Notes: a model not told the origin generated them from the letters alone. A stretch of DNA of 14,786 nt from Tepidisphaeraceae bacterium (GCA_025450555.1 JANWHF010000237.1:1-14786), one strand, 5' to 3'; positions 6,815-14,087 are shown, counted from the stretch's first letter. Numbers and translations are program-made.

Positions 6815-7066
6815 ATGAACGATGTGCTTCACCATATTCATCTTCACGATGACGGCACGCTTCGGATTGGCCGGGCCGGAGTTCCACTCCACGAATTCCT
6901 CGCTGCCAGCAATTCGTGCCATTCAGCCAAAGAGGTCCGCGAGCTTTATCCACAACTCAGTGAAGAGGAAGTTGAACAGGCGATGACCTACTCGCTGCAC
7001 GATCCCGATGAAGCCGATTTTCATCTGTCGGAGATTGGCGAATATTGGAAGACTCATGAGTTGTGA
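6815..7066 (+). CDS. DUF433-like small protein (orphan antitoxin-type)
   Basis: This 83-aa protein has the DUF433 pattern TLRIGRAGVPLHEFLA (15-30), then SAKEVRELYPQLSEEEVEQAMTYSLHDPDEADFHL (37-71). DUF433 is a small helical, winged-helix-like domain found in some VapB-type antitoxins and in phage or accessory proteins. GGAGGT four bases before the ATG at 6815 fixes the start; the longer in-frame extension upstream has no ribosome site. Typical antitoxin partners, a PIN-domain or DUF5615-like toxin, are not present: upstream is the divergent cyclase and downstream is Hsp20. The usual GxPxIxGTR block is shortened here to IGRAGVP. It may be a lone regulatory protein. No function beyond the domain match is claimed. 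Confidence 0.8.
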   Translation: MNDVLHHIHLHDDGTLRIGRAGVPLHEFLAASNSCHSAKEVRELYPQLSEEEVEQAMTYSLHDPDEADFHLSEIGEYWKTHEL

Positions 7067-7186
7067 TCTGTTTTCACGCCCTTCGATTCTCATGAACCCG
7101 AATCAATGTGGTGCGGGGCGCATTTCAGACTTCCAGCAAGACAGGCTTATCTCTATGATGCCACCTGACTTCATTGGAGAAGGACT

Positions 7187-7630
7187 ATGTCTTTGAGCGC
7201 GACTGCCGACCCGCCTTTCCAGAACCTCGCCAGACAAGCCCGCCATTTGATGGATCAGCTTCAGAAGGGCTATTACAACTTTGCCCCCAGCGACACCTGG
7301 ACACCCAGCGTGAACCTGTATGAGACCAGCGCGTCCTACCTGGTTTGCGTGGACCTGGCCGGCGTGGAGAAGGAAAAGATCGATGTCGAGGTTGCCGACG
7401 GTCGGCTGCGCCTGCGCGGGGCACGGGCTGTGCCGATGTGCGAACCGTCAGTGCAGCCGCCGTGTGAAGCACAAACCGAACATGAATCGAAACGCGTGCG
7501 TGTGCATCTGATGGAAATCGATCACGGCACGTTTAGCCGGGAGGTCGACCTCCCCGAAAACATCGTCCGGGACAAAATCTCCGCCAATTACCGAAACGGC
7601 ATGCTTTGGATCGAAATTCCCAAAGCTTGA
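7187..7630 (+). CDS. Small heat-shock protein, Hsp20/alpha-crystallin family
   Basis: This 147-aa protein has a short N-terminal arm (1-36) and an alpha-crystallin domain from about 37. SVNLYETSASYLVCVDLAGVEKEKIDVEV gives the first strands, GTFSREVDLPENI the central block, and ISANYRNGMLWIEIPK (131-146) the signature A-x-x-x-N-G-x-L motif. It is an ATP-independent holdase that binds unfolding proteins. An insertion at about 79-104 (ARAVPMCEPSVQPPCEAQ) separates two strands and carries two cysteines. The chain ends immediately after the last strand, so the usual C-terminal I-x-I oligomerisation tail is missing. GGAGAAGGA just before the ATG supports the start. lon follows 59 bases downstream on the same strand, fitting a joint heat-stress role. 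No CIRCE element was seen. Confidence 0.92.
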   Translation: MSLSATADPPFQNLARQARHLMDQLQKGYYNFAPSDTWTPSVNLYETSASYLVCVDLAGVEKEKIDVEVADGRLRLRGARAVPMCEPSVQPPCEAQTEHESKRVRVHLMEIDHGTFSREVDLPENIVRDKISANYRNGMLWIEIPKA

Positions 7631-7642
7631 GAGAAGTTTTAT

Positions 7643-7672
7643 CGGTTACGAAACCGGCCCGGATGCTATAAG
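7643..7672 (+). promoter_or_regulatory. Inverted repeat and possible -10 box upstream of lon
   Basis: CGGTT (7643-7647) and AACCG (7652-7656) form a perfect 5-bp inverted repeat with a 4-base loop. TATAAG (7667-7672) follows and matches five of six -10 bases, but only weak -35 candidates (GGTTAC, TTACGA) lie at the right distance, inside the repeat. This could be a lon promoter with an operator over its -35, or a small mRNA hairpin between hsp20 and lon. Confidence 0.35.
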
Positions 7673-7689
7673 AACACCGGCAATCGAAA

Positions 7690-10218
7690 ATGGCTGAGTC
7701 CCAAATTATTGAGAGAACCCCGACCTCCACGACCATTCGCACCGGCGCCAACGGCCAGCGCACCGTGCTGCCTCACCTGCTGCCGATTTTGCCCATCCGC
7801 AATATCGTTGTTTTCCCAGGCACGGTCATGCCCCTGAACGTCGGTCGGCCCAAGAGCAAGGCTTTGCTCGATGAGGTGATGCCGGACGAAAAGCTGATTG
7901 GCGTCTGCACGCAGAAAAATGCCGAAGTGGAAGATCCGCGGCTCGAAGATTTGCAGCCTGTTGGCGTCGCCTGCGTGATCCTGAAGCTTTTTAAACTGCC
8001 GGACGGGAACCAATCGATCATCGTCCATGGCCTGGCGCGATATCGGCTGCTGGAGGTGGTGCAGAGCGACCCGTTTGCCATGGGTCGAATCGAAGTGCTG
8101 GAAGACATCGTTCGCCCCGGCCCGGAGCTGGATGCATTGATTAACTCGGTCCGGCAGCAGGCCAATCGTGTGATTGAGCTTTCACCCAATACTCCCGATG
8201 AAGCGGCTCAAGTCCTCAACAGCATCACCAATCCACCTGCCCTGGCTGATTTCCTGGCGGCTAACCTCCAGGCGGAAACGACTGAAAAACAGCAGATCCT
8301 CGAAGAGCTGGACGTCGAAAAGCGTTTGCGGATGATCGCGGCGCGCCTGGCGACGCAGCTTGATGTACTTGAACTGCAAAGCAAGATTCAATCGCAGGTC
8401 AAGGAAAACATCGACAAAAGCCAGCGTCGCTATTACCTCCAGGAACAGCTCAAGGCCATTCGCAAGGAACTGGGGGAGGGCGAAGGCGGCACGGGAGGCA
8501 GCGAGGTCGATCAGCTTCGACAGAAGCTCACCGCGGCCAAGCTGCCGGAAAACGTCATGAAGGAGGCCGATCGCGAGCTCAATCGGCTCGAGACGATCCC
8601 CAGCGCCTCGCCGGAGTATGGCGTCATCCGCACGTACCTTCAGATTCTCAGCGAGCTGCCCTGGGCATTGACGACCGAGGATCACCTCGACCTGGCCGAG
8701 GCGCGAAAGATTCTCGATCGCGACCATCACGATCTGGATAAGGTAAAACGGCGGATCATCGAATACCTGGCCGTCCTGAAGCTCAAGCGCGGCAAAGAAG
8801 CCACGGCACAGAATCCCGGCGCAATCCTCTGCTTTGTCGGCCCGCCGGGTGTCGGCAAGACTTCGCTGGGCAAAAGCATTGCCGAGGCGATGGGAAGAAA
8901 ATTCATTCGCGTAGCCTTGGGTGGCGTGCGCGATGAGGCCGACATTCGCGGTCATCGTCGCACTTACATTGGATCGATGCCCGGGCGCATCATTGCCGAA
9001 CTGCGCAAGGCCGGGACGAACAATCCCGTAATGATGCTGGACGAAGTGGACAAGCTCGGCGCTGATTTCCGCGGCGACCCTGCCGCCGCATTATTGGAAG
9101 TGCTCGATCCGGCGCAGAATAATACCTTCACCGACCATTACCTCGATGTGCCATTTGATCTGTCGCGCGTGCTTTTTATCGCGACGGCCAACACGATGGA
9201 TACCGTGCCAGGGCCCCTGAGGGATCGCATGGAAGTGATCGAAATCCCCGGCTACACCGAGGCCGACAAGCTCGACATCGCCAAGCGATACCTTGTCCCG
9301 CGCCAGCTCGAAGCCAATGGACTGAGCGCCAAGGACGCAAAGTTCCAGGAGCCCGCTCTTCGTTGGCTCATCGAAGGCTACACCCGTGAGGCAGGCGTGC
9401 GCAACTTGGAGCGGAACATCGGCGCAGTCTGCCGAGCGATTGCGGCTGATGTGGTCGCAGGCAAATCAGACAAGATGGTTGTGGACCGGGATTTTGTATC
9501 GCGCGTGCTGGGGCCGCGCCGTTTCGAGCCGGAGCTTGCATCCCGCACGAGCGTGCCTGGCGTGGCCACCGGAATGGCCTACACGCCCTTCGGCGGCGAA
9601 ATCCTGTTTATCGAAGCCACGCGAATGCCGGGCAAGGGCGGCATCATTCTCACCGGACAGATCGGCGACGTGATGAAGGAGTCGGCCACCGCCGCGTTTT
9701 CACTGCTGCGGTCTCGTGCTGCAAGTATGAAGATCGACTCCAAGCTGCTGACCGAAAGCGATATTCATATCCATGTACCGGCGGGCGCCATTCCTAAAGA
9801 TGGGCCCAGCGCCGGCGTTGCGATGTTTACCGCCTTGGCGTCGTTGATGCTCAACAAGCCGGTCCGGCATGATGTGGCCATGACTGGCGAAATCACGCTC
9901 CGAGGATTGGTGTTGCCAATCGGAGGTCTCAAGGAAAAATCGCTTGCCGCCAAGCGCGCAGGTATCCGCGAAGTGATCGTACCCAGTCGGAACGAAAAGG
10001 ATTTGCCGGATATTCCGGAGGAAGTACGCCAAACGCTCAAGTTCCACTTTGTTGAAAACGTGGATCAGGCGTTGGAAATTGCCTTAGGACCACTCCCGGT
10101 TCGAAAGCCGCGCGGCAGCACACATCATGGGCCAAGCAATGGCGGAGGAGCCACAAAGGTGAAGAATGCCGCAGCCGCTCGGCCACTGCGACGCAAGCCA
10201 GCCGGTTCGCGGGATTAA
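7690..10218 (+). CDS. lon: ATP-dependent Lon protease
   Basis: This 842-aa full-length LonA has three domains. The N-terminal substrate-binding domain begins LLPILPIRNIVVFPG (28-42) and continues into a coiled helical region (QSQVKENIDKSQRRYYLQEQ). The AAA+ module has Walker A GPPGVGKTS (384-392, Lys390) and Walker B MMLDEVDK (Asp451, Glu452). The S16 peptidase domain has Ser707 in PKDGPSAG and Lys750 in GGLKEK, the catalytic dyad. Lon degrades misfolded and regulatory proteins in the cytoplasm. It is longer than the 784-aa E. coli enzyme, mainly because of a basic, low-complexity C-terminal tail of about 40 residues (GSTHHGPSNGGGATKVKNAA and on). The ATG at 7690 has only a weak ribosome site. 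It follows hsp20 by 59 bases and converges on the TIM-barrel gene with a 2-base gap. Confidence 0.98.
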   Translation: MAESQIIERTPTSTTIRTGANGQRTVLPHLLPILPIRNIVVFPGTVMPLNVGRPKSKALLDEVMPDEKLIGVCTQKNAEVEDPRLEDLQPVGVACVILKLFKLPDGNQSIIVHGLARYRLLEVVQSDPFAMGRIEVLEDIVRPGPELDALINSVRQQANRVIELSPNTPDEAAQVLNSITNPPALADFLAANLQAETTEKQQILEELDVEKRLRMIAARLATQLDVLELQSKIQSQVKENIDKSQRRYYLQEQLKAIRKELGEGEGGTGGSEVDQLRQKLTAAKLPENVMKEADRELNRLETIPSASPEYGVIRTYLQILSELPWALTTEDHLDLAEARKILDRDHHDLDKVKRRIIEYLAVLKLKRGKEATAQNPGAILCFVGPPGVGKTSLGKSIAEAMGRKFIRVALGGVRDEADIRGHRRTYIGSMPGRIIAELRKAGTNNPVMMLDEVDKLGADFRGDPAAALLEVLDPAQNNTFTDHYLDVPFDLSRVLFIATANTMDTVPGPLRDRMEVIEIPGYTEADKLDIAKRYLVPRQLEANGLSAKDAKFQEPALRWLIEGYTREAGVRNLERNIGAVCRAIAADVVAGKSDKMVVDRDFVSRVLGPRRFEPELASRTSVPGVATGMAYTPFGGEILFIEATRMPGKGGIILTGQIGDVMKESATAAFSLLRSRAASMKIDSKLLTESDIHIHVPAGAIPKDGPSAGVAMFTALASLMLNKPVRHDVAMTGEITLRGLVLPIGGLKEKSLAAKRAGIREVIVPSRNEKDLPDIPEEVRQTLKFHFVENVDQALEIALGPLPVRKPRGSTHHGPSNGGGATKVKNAAAARPLRRKPAGSRD

Positions 10219-10220
10219 AA

Positions 10221-11054
10221 TCATTTTCCGTTTGAGCGAATCGTTTCAATCGCGGTGTGCATATCCGTCATGCGCTGATTTCCCGCCTCCCGTTCGATGG
10301 ACAGTGGACCGGCGTATCCAGCTTCCTTCAATGCCCCAAGAAAACGCGCCGCGTTAACTTGCCCCGTGCCGAATGGCACTTCGCTTCCCCACTCCGTTCC
10401 GGGCTTGCTTGATGCTGTTGCATCCTTTGCATGAACGTGGCGAATGTGCTTGCTCAAAAGTTTGACGGCTTCAATCGGGTCGCCAGCGCCATAGAGAATC
10501 ATGTTCGCAGGGTCGAAGTTGATGTGGACGTTGGGCGATTTGAGATCGCTTAAGAAGGTCAGTAGTTCATGGGCCGGCTCCTGGCCTGTTTCCATCAGCA
10601 GGTCGAGTTTGTGCTCGGCAAGGATGCTCGCAACCTGCCGCACGCGATCGACAATCACTCCATGCCTGGCGTCTTTCACCGGCGGAACGAAACCGACATG
10701 GGTCATGACATGTTTCATGCCCAGTTCCTCGGCCAGCGCTGCAGCCTGTCGCGCGATGCGGAGGCGCAGGGGCCAGGAGTCATCTGGAACGAATCCGCCA
10801 GTTCGACGGATGGCGTCGATGGTGCTGTAATCCTCGCCTGCAAATGCGATCATTCCGCCGGTAAACTGGATCTTTGCCGCCCGCAGATGGCCCAGTTCCT
10901 GGTGCTTGCGCTTATCGTCCAGCATCACCAGGTCGCCGAGGGCAAGCTGCACATGCTGCAAACCGAGTTCGTTCACCTTGCTGACCAGGTCGCCCATTCC
11001 CGCCGGCTGCAACGACCAACTGCAAACGGCAATCGTGTGTCCATGAAGCTGCAT
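10221..11054 (-). CDS. Sugar phosphate isomerase/epimerase-like TIM-barrel protein
   Basis: This 277-aa protein belongs to the xylose isomerase-like / AP endonuclease 2 TIM-barrel superfamily. Candidate divalent-metal ligands appear in order: Glu155 in LLMETGQEP, Asp181 in INFDPANMI, the His pair in RHVHAKDA (206/208), and Glu254 in LSIEREAG. Such proteins isomerise or epimerise sugars and keto-sugars, or cut cyclic polyols; substrate cannot be assigned here. I chose the ATG at 11054 because it begins just before the first barrel strand (HTIAVCSWSL) and lies 20 bases after the ketoacyl synthase stop. The longer frame to 11132 would overlap that gene. It is probably the distal gene of the KAS transcript. 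Its 3' end is only two bases from the lon stop, with no visible terminator between them. Confidence 0.87.
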   Translation of the reverse strand: MQLHGHTIAVCSWSLQPAGMGDLVSKVNELGLQHVQLALGDLVMLDDKRKHQELGHLRAAKIQFTGGMIAFAGEDYSTIDAIRRTGGFVPDDSWPLRLRIARQAAALAEELGMKHVMTHVGFVPPVKDARHGVIVDRVRQVASILAEHKLDLLMETGQEPAHELLTFLSDLKSPNVHINFDPANMILYGAGDPIEAVKLLSKHIRHVHAKDATASSKPGTEWGSEVPFGTGQVNAARFLGALKEAGYAGPLSIEREAGNQRMTDMHTAIETIRSNGK

Positions 11055-11074
11055 GGCAATTCCATTTCCAAGGG

Positions 11075-12184
11075 CTAAGAATTCCCGGCATCGCTCAGCG
11101 CGACAGCCGCAATCGTTCCGCCAAATCCGCAAGCTGTGACGATACTTCTGCGGAAATTTCCTGCAACCGGATTGGCGTCAATTCGCGCGCCTCGGATCGG
11201 CAAAGGCGCCTGCGTCCGAACATTGCCGGGAACGATTCCATGCCGGTGAATCAGGCAATTGACGACAACCGAAATCATCCCGGCGGCACCAAGACTATGA
11301 CCCAATGGTCCCTTGTGCGAGTAAATTAATGGCTCAGAGTCACACGGAACCAAATTATCCTCAATCGCCGCGAGCTCGACCGGGTCGTGCAGAATGGTGC
11401 CGGTTGCATGCGCGTGAATGAGATTGACGGGGCGGCTGTTGATTACATTCGCCAACACGCGGTGCAACGTGCGCCCGGCGGGATCGGAGCCGGTCAGATG
11501 CGTCGCATCGCCAGCCAGTGCAAATCGATCAATCATCGCATAAGCGCCGCTCCGCGATCTTGCGGAAGTCTCGTCGGCCGCTTCCATCGTCAGCGCTGCT
11601 GCCGCCTCGCTCATAACAAAACCGCCACGATTCTGATCGAAGGGCCGGCAACCCTCACCTGGCTTTGCCAGGACCCCAAGCCGGCGAAAGCTTTCGATGA
11701 ACATCGGGTGGAGCGAAGACTCGGCTCCGACGACCAGGCATCGACTGACTTGGCCGGATCGAATCAGCATTGCGCCAAAAATCAGGGCGTGTAATCCACT
11801 GGCGCAGGCTGCCGACAACGTTCGACGAGGGCCGGTGGAAAATCCAAACTTATCTGCAAGGCAATTTGCTGTATCTGAGATGCCGCGCGCGATTGAATTG
11901 CAGGGGCTGGCTCCAATCCAAGACTCTACAGGACCTTTGCTCGTACCCACCAGCAGCGCGGCTGAGGATCGCTCGCTGTCGCTCCATTTAGCTTCGCCCA
12001 GCGCTTGCTCCGCAGCGCTCAGAGCGAGCAGATTCACACGCGGTTCACCCGCATGAGGCGCCTGGTCGATTCGCCCGCTGTCGAGAATATATCGCCCGTC
12101 AAGCAAGCCGCGCCAGCTTGATGCGACCGATGCGCCCAGCGGCGTCACCAATCCAAGCCCGGTGATAAGAGGAATCGGCTCCAC
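11075..12184 (-). CDS. FabF-like beta-ketoacyl-ACP synthase
   Basis: This 369-aa thiolase-fold condensing enzyme has all elements expected of a KAS I/II type. The nucleophile is Cys127 in SAACASG, the first His is His259 in HATGT (usually HGTGT), and the KxxxGHxxGAAG block gives Lys291 and His296. The N-terminus ITGLGLVTPLG and C-terminus TACGFGGTIAAVAL match the family. It extends acyl-ACP chains by decarboxylative condensation in fatty acid, polyene or secondary lipid pathways. It is about 40 residues shorter than typical FabF and no ACP, FabG or chain-length-factor gene adjoins it, so a housekeeping FabF role is doubtful. The GTG start at 12184 has GGAG four bases upstream. bioB lies upstream, separated by a strong hairpin. 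A link to pimelate or lipid synthesis is only a hypothesis. Confidence 0.9.
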   Translation of the reverse strand: MEPIPLITGLGLVTPLGASVASSWRGLLDGRYILDSGRIDQAPHAGEPRVNLLALSAAEQALGEAKWSDSERSSAALLVGTSKGPVESWIGASPCNSIARGISDTANCLADKFGFSTGPRRTLSAACASGLHALIFGAMLIRSGQVSRCLVVGAESSLHPMFIESFRRLGVLAKPGEGCRPFDQNRGGFVMSEAAAALTMEAADETSARSRSGAYAMIDRFALAGDATHLTGSDPAGRTLHRVLANVINSRPVNLIHAHATGTILHDPVELAAIEDNLVPCDSEPLIYSHKGPLGHSLGAAGMISVVVNCLIHRHGIVPGNVRTQAPLPIRGARIDANPVAGNFRRSIVTACGFGGTIAAVALSDAGNS

Positions 12185-12207
12185 AAAACTCCAGATGCCA
12201 ACGAACG

Positions 12208-12231
12208 GCCCCCGGTGAAAGAGCCGGGGGC
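12208..12231 (-). terminator. GC-rich hairpin between bioB and KAS gene
   Basis: GCCCCCGG (12208-12215) and CCGGGGGC (12224-12231) form a perfect 8-bp stem with an 8-base loop, 31 bases past the bioB stop. On the - strand the stem is followed by CGTTCGTTGG rather than a clean T-run, so it is not a canonical intrinsic terminator. It may attenuate read-through or protect the bioB 3' end. Confidence 0.6.
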
Positions 12232-12262
12232 ATTACGAAAACAGGTTCAAAACTCGAGGCGT

Positions 12263-13315
12263 TCAAGCTAACGACGATACTGGCGCGCTTTCACCTGCGC
12301 GTTCCGCTTTATCCTCACAATCCACATTGCAAGACGTCTCACGGTCCTTGAATGGTGCGCGCGCCTTCAATCCGAGAACACTAAATAACTCTCGATCCGC
12401 ATCGTAATCCGGCGACGGAGCCAGCGTCAGCATCCGTCGCGTATCGCTGGAAAAGATTGAATTCGCTCCCGCCATGAAGCACATTGCCTGATCGCTCACC
12501 GACATCTTCGCCCGGCCCGTCGATAGGCGAACAACCGATCGCGGCATCAGAATTCTTGCCGCCGCGATGACGCGTCCGGTTTCCCATACCGGCACCGGCG
12601 GCTGGTCCTGAAGCGGAGTGCCCGCGACCTGCGAAAGCGTGTTGACCGGCACCGATTCCGGATGCGGATCGAGCGTCGCCAGCGTGTGCAGCAGACTGAC
12701 TCGATCCTCAGCTCGCTCCCCAAGTCCGAGGATGCCGCCGCAGCAGACGGTGATTCCTGTCTTGCGGACATTCTCCAGGGTCTTAAGTCGATCGGCATAC
12801 GTGCGCGTTGTGATGATCGTTTCGTAATATTCGGCGGATGTGTCGAGATTATGGTTGTATGCGTAAAGGCCGGCCGCATCGAGTTTCTTTGCCTGCTCTT
12901 CGGTGAGCATGCCCAGCGTGCAACAGACTTCGAGCCCCATCTCATTTACCTGACGGACCATTTCCAGCACGCGATCGAACTGCCGATTGTCGCGCACCTC
13001 GCGCCAGGCGGCGCCCATGCATACCCGGCTCACGCCAGCCGCCTTGGCCTTAGTTGCTATCTCCAGAACCTCATCCACTTCCATTAATGGAGATGCCTTA
13101 ACTTCTGTCTGATATCGCGACGATTGCGAACAATAGCTGCAGTCTTCGGGGCAGCCGCCAGTTTTGATCGAAATGAGTTTGCAAACCTGCACTTCAGCAG
13201 GATCGTGGTGCTGGCGGTGGACGGACGCCGCTTTAAACACCAGCTCCATAAACGGCAGATCGAAGATCTGACGGACCTCTTCAATCGTCCAGTTGTGGCG
13301 AATTTGGCCGTCCAT
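12263..13315 (-). CDS. bioB: Biotin synthase
   Basis: This is a 350-aa radical SAM enzyme. It inserts sulfur into dethiobiotin, the last step of biotin synthesis. The [4Fe-4S] site is GGCPEDCSYC (Cys55, Cys59, Cys62). The [2Fe-2S] ligands of E. coli BioB correspond to Cys99 in VCMGAAW, Cys131 in EVCCTLG, Cys191 in VCCGGILGLGE and Arg263 in VVRLSTGR; all are present. YNHNLDTS and NTLSQVAGTPL are also typical. Near residues 284-295, GANSIFSSDTRRMLT replaces the more common GANSIFxGxxLLT, and a Cys-containing tail of about 30 residues (SCNVDCEDK) extends past the family core. GAGGGA lies ten bases before the ATG at 13315. No other bio gene is in the window. The leader upstream can fold (see 13350-13402). 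Confidence 0.97.
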   Translation of the reverse strand: MDGQIRHNWTIEEVRQIFDLPFMELVFKAASVHRQHHDPAEVQVCKLISIKTGGCPEDCSYCSQSSRYQTEVKASPLMEVDEVLEIATKAKAAGVSRVCMGAAWREVRDNRQFDRVLEMVRQVNEMGLEVCCTLGMLTEEQAKKLDAAGLYAYNHNLDTSAEYYETIITTRTYADRLKTLENVRKTGITVCCGGILGLGERAEDRVSLLHTLATLDPHPESVPVNTLSQVAGTPLQDQPPVPVWETGRVIAAARILMPRSVVRLSTGRAKMSVSDQAMCFMAGANSIFSSDTRRMLTLAPSPDYDADRELFSVLGLKARAPFKDRETSCNVDCEDKAERAGESAPVSSLA

Positions 13316-13349
13316 CGATGTCTGTTCCCTCGCAAGATCTTAAAAGTCA

Positions 13350-13402
13350 GGACGCGGCCACCTTGGCGACGCGCAGTCGCACAAGCCCCGGTAACCGCGT
13401 CC
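13350..13402 (-). other. Structured leader upstream of bioB
   Basis: GGACGCGG (13350-13357) pairs perfectly with CCGCGTCC (13395-13402) across 37 bases. Inside, GCGAC (13366-13370) pairs with GTCGC (13376-13380) around a 5-base loop, so the transcript can form a two-level stem. On the - strand the outer stem is followed by TGACTTTTAAG and then, about 20 bases later, the bioB ribosome site. It could be an attenuator or leader RNA for bioB, or a terminator for the upstream exported-protein gene. It matches no riboswitch consensus that I recognise. Confidence 0.45.
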
Positions 13403-13437
13403 GGCACTTCTCAGGCAAAAGACAGTCGGCACGGGTC

Positions 13438-13743
13438 CTAGCGGCGCCGATTCATCGGCCCGCCGCCACCAAACGAGGCCTGCACAGGACGCGGTTGCGC
13501 AATCAACTGCAGGCCGCGGATGTTAGGGTTATACGAATACGCGGCCATCACACCCGTCCGGTTGTCGGTGACGTAAAGCGCTTCGCCACCATTGGTAACG
13601 CGCCCCGTCTGAAGCTGATAATCGTTGTCCTTAATCGTGTCGGCGGCAACCGCGCCGCGCGGAGCCATGATATTGGCTACGATCAGCACCAGGGCCATCA
13701 GAGAAAGCACGCCGAGAACGAACGTTCGCTTATCGACCATCAT
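13438..13743 (-). CDS. Small exported protein, paralogue of the gene at 13803
   Basis: This 101-aa protein has an N-terminal MMVDKR followed by a hydrophobic segment (about 7-26) and an APRGAVAA stretch that could be a signal-peptidase site. The mature part, DYQLQTGRVTNGGEALYVTD, continues with NRTGVMAAYSYNPNIRGLQL and a Gly/Arg-rich end (GGGGPMNRRR). It aligns with the next upstream gene at DY..TG.V, AL-Y..D.R.G, PN...L and a terminal RR. The pattern YVTDNRTGVMAAYSYNP resembles one blade of a PQQ- or WD-type beta-propeller, but only one copy is present. The ATG at 13743 has GGGTGA close upstream; a second ATG follows directly at 13740, and an in-frame TTG at 13761 is less likely. Function is unknown; export to the periplasm is probable. 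Confidence 0.78.
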   Translation of the reverse strand: MMVDKRTFVLGVLSLMALVLIVANIMAPRGAVAADTIKDNDYQLQTGRVTNGGEALYVTDNRTGVMAAYSYNPNIRGLQLIAQPRPVQASFGGGGPMNRRR

Positions 13744-13802
13744 GAAATCACCCAGAGGCAAAGTTCAATGAAATTCATCTGCCGCAATCACCGGTTGGAA
13801 AA

Positions 13803-14087
13803 TCAACGTCGACCCATGTCTCGATTGAGATCGATAGGCTGCTGCATGACATCCACCAACTGCTTGGTGTTGGGGTCCACCGCGCGGGCGTTGAGCAACC
13901 CATTGCGCGTGTCCACGATGTAGACCAGAGCTGAATTTCCGCCAACCACCTCGCCGGTGATCATGAGGTAATCAGATGGGCGAGCGCCCGCCTGTGCATG
14001 AGCCACTGGAGTCAGGCCGCGAAAGGCCAGATTTCCCAGCAGTAACGCATTGAGGACAACAAGTGCCCAAGTCGCTTTCGATTTCAT
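13803..14087 (-). CDS. Small exported protein, first of a tandem paralogous pair
   Basis: This 94-aa protein starts MKSKATWALVVLNALLLGNL, a good signal peptide, with a likely cleavage after AHAQA (about residue 32). The mature region DYLMITGEVVGGNSALVYIV continues with DTRNGLLNARAVDPNTKQL and ends NRDMGRR. It is clearly homologous to the protein encoded 59 bases downstream. AAGGAG six bases before the ATG at 14087 fixes the start and rules out the longer frame to 14180. No known domain is recognised. The matched spacing of Tyr, Gly and Asp-x-Arg-x-Gly suggests a small beta-fold. With its partner it may be a periplasmic pair; what it binds is unknown. Confidence 0.78.
   Translation of the reverse strand: MKSKATWALVVLNALLLGNLAFRGLTPVAHAQAGARPSDYLMITGEVVGGNSALVYIVDTRNGLLNARAVDPNTKQLVDVMQQPIDLNRDMGRR

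Noticed and set aside
7131..7159. TTCCAG and TATGAT as a promoter for hsp20
   Set aside because: The -10 is good but the -35 matches only two bases, and no heat-shock sigma or CIRCE pattern accompanies it.
8182..8955. 257-codon open frame antisense to lon
   Set aside because: It lies wholly within the conserved Lon coding region and has no recognisable domain.
13410..13425. CTCAGGCAAAAGACAG on the + strand resembles the 3' end of a glycine riboswitch aptamer
   Set aside because: The rest of the aptamer core is missing and no + strand gene lies downstream in the window, so the match is probably chance.
13318..13923. 201-codon + strand frame across the bioB leader and exported-protein genes
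   Set aside because: It runs antisense to two genes supported by signal peptides and mutual homology, and it has no ribosome site.
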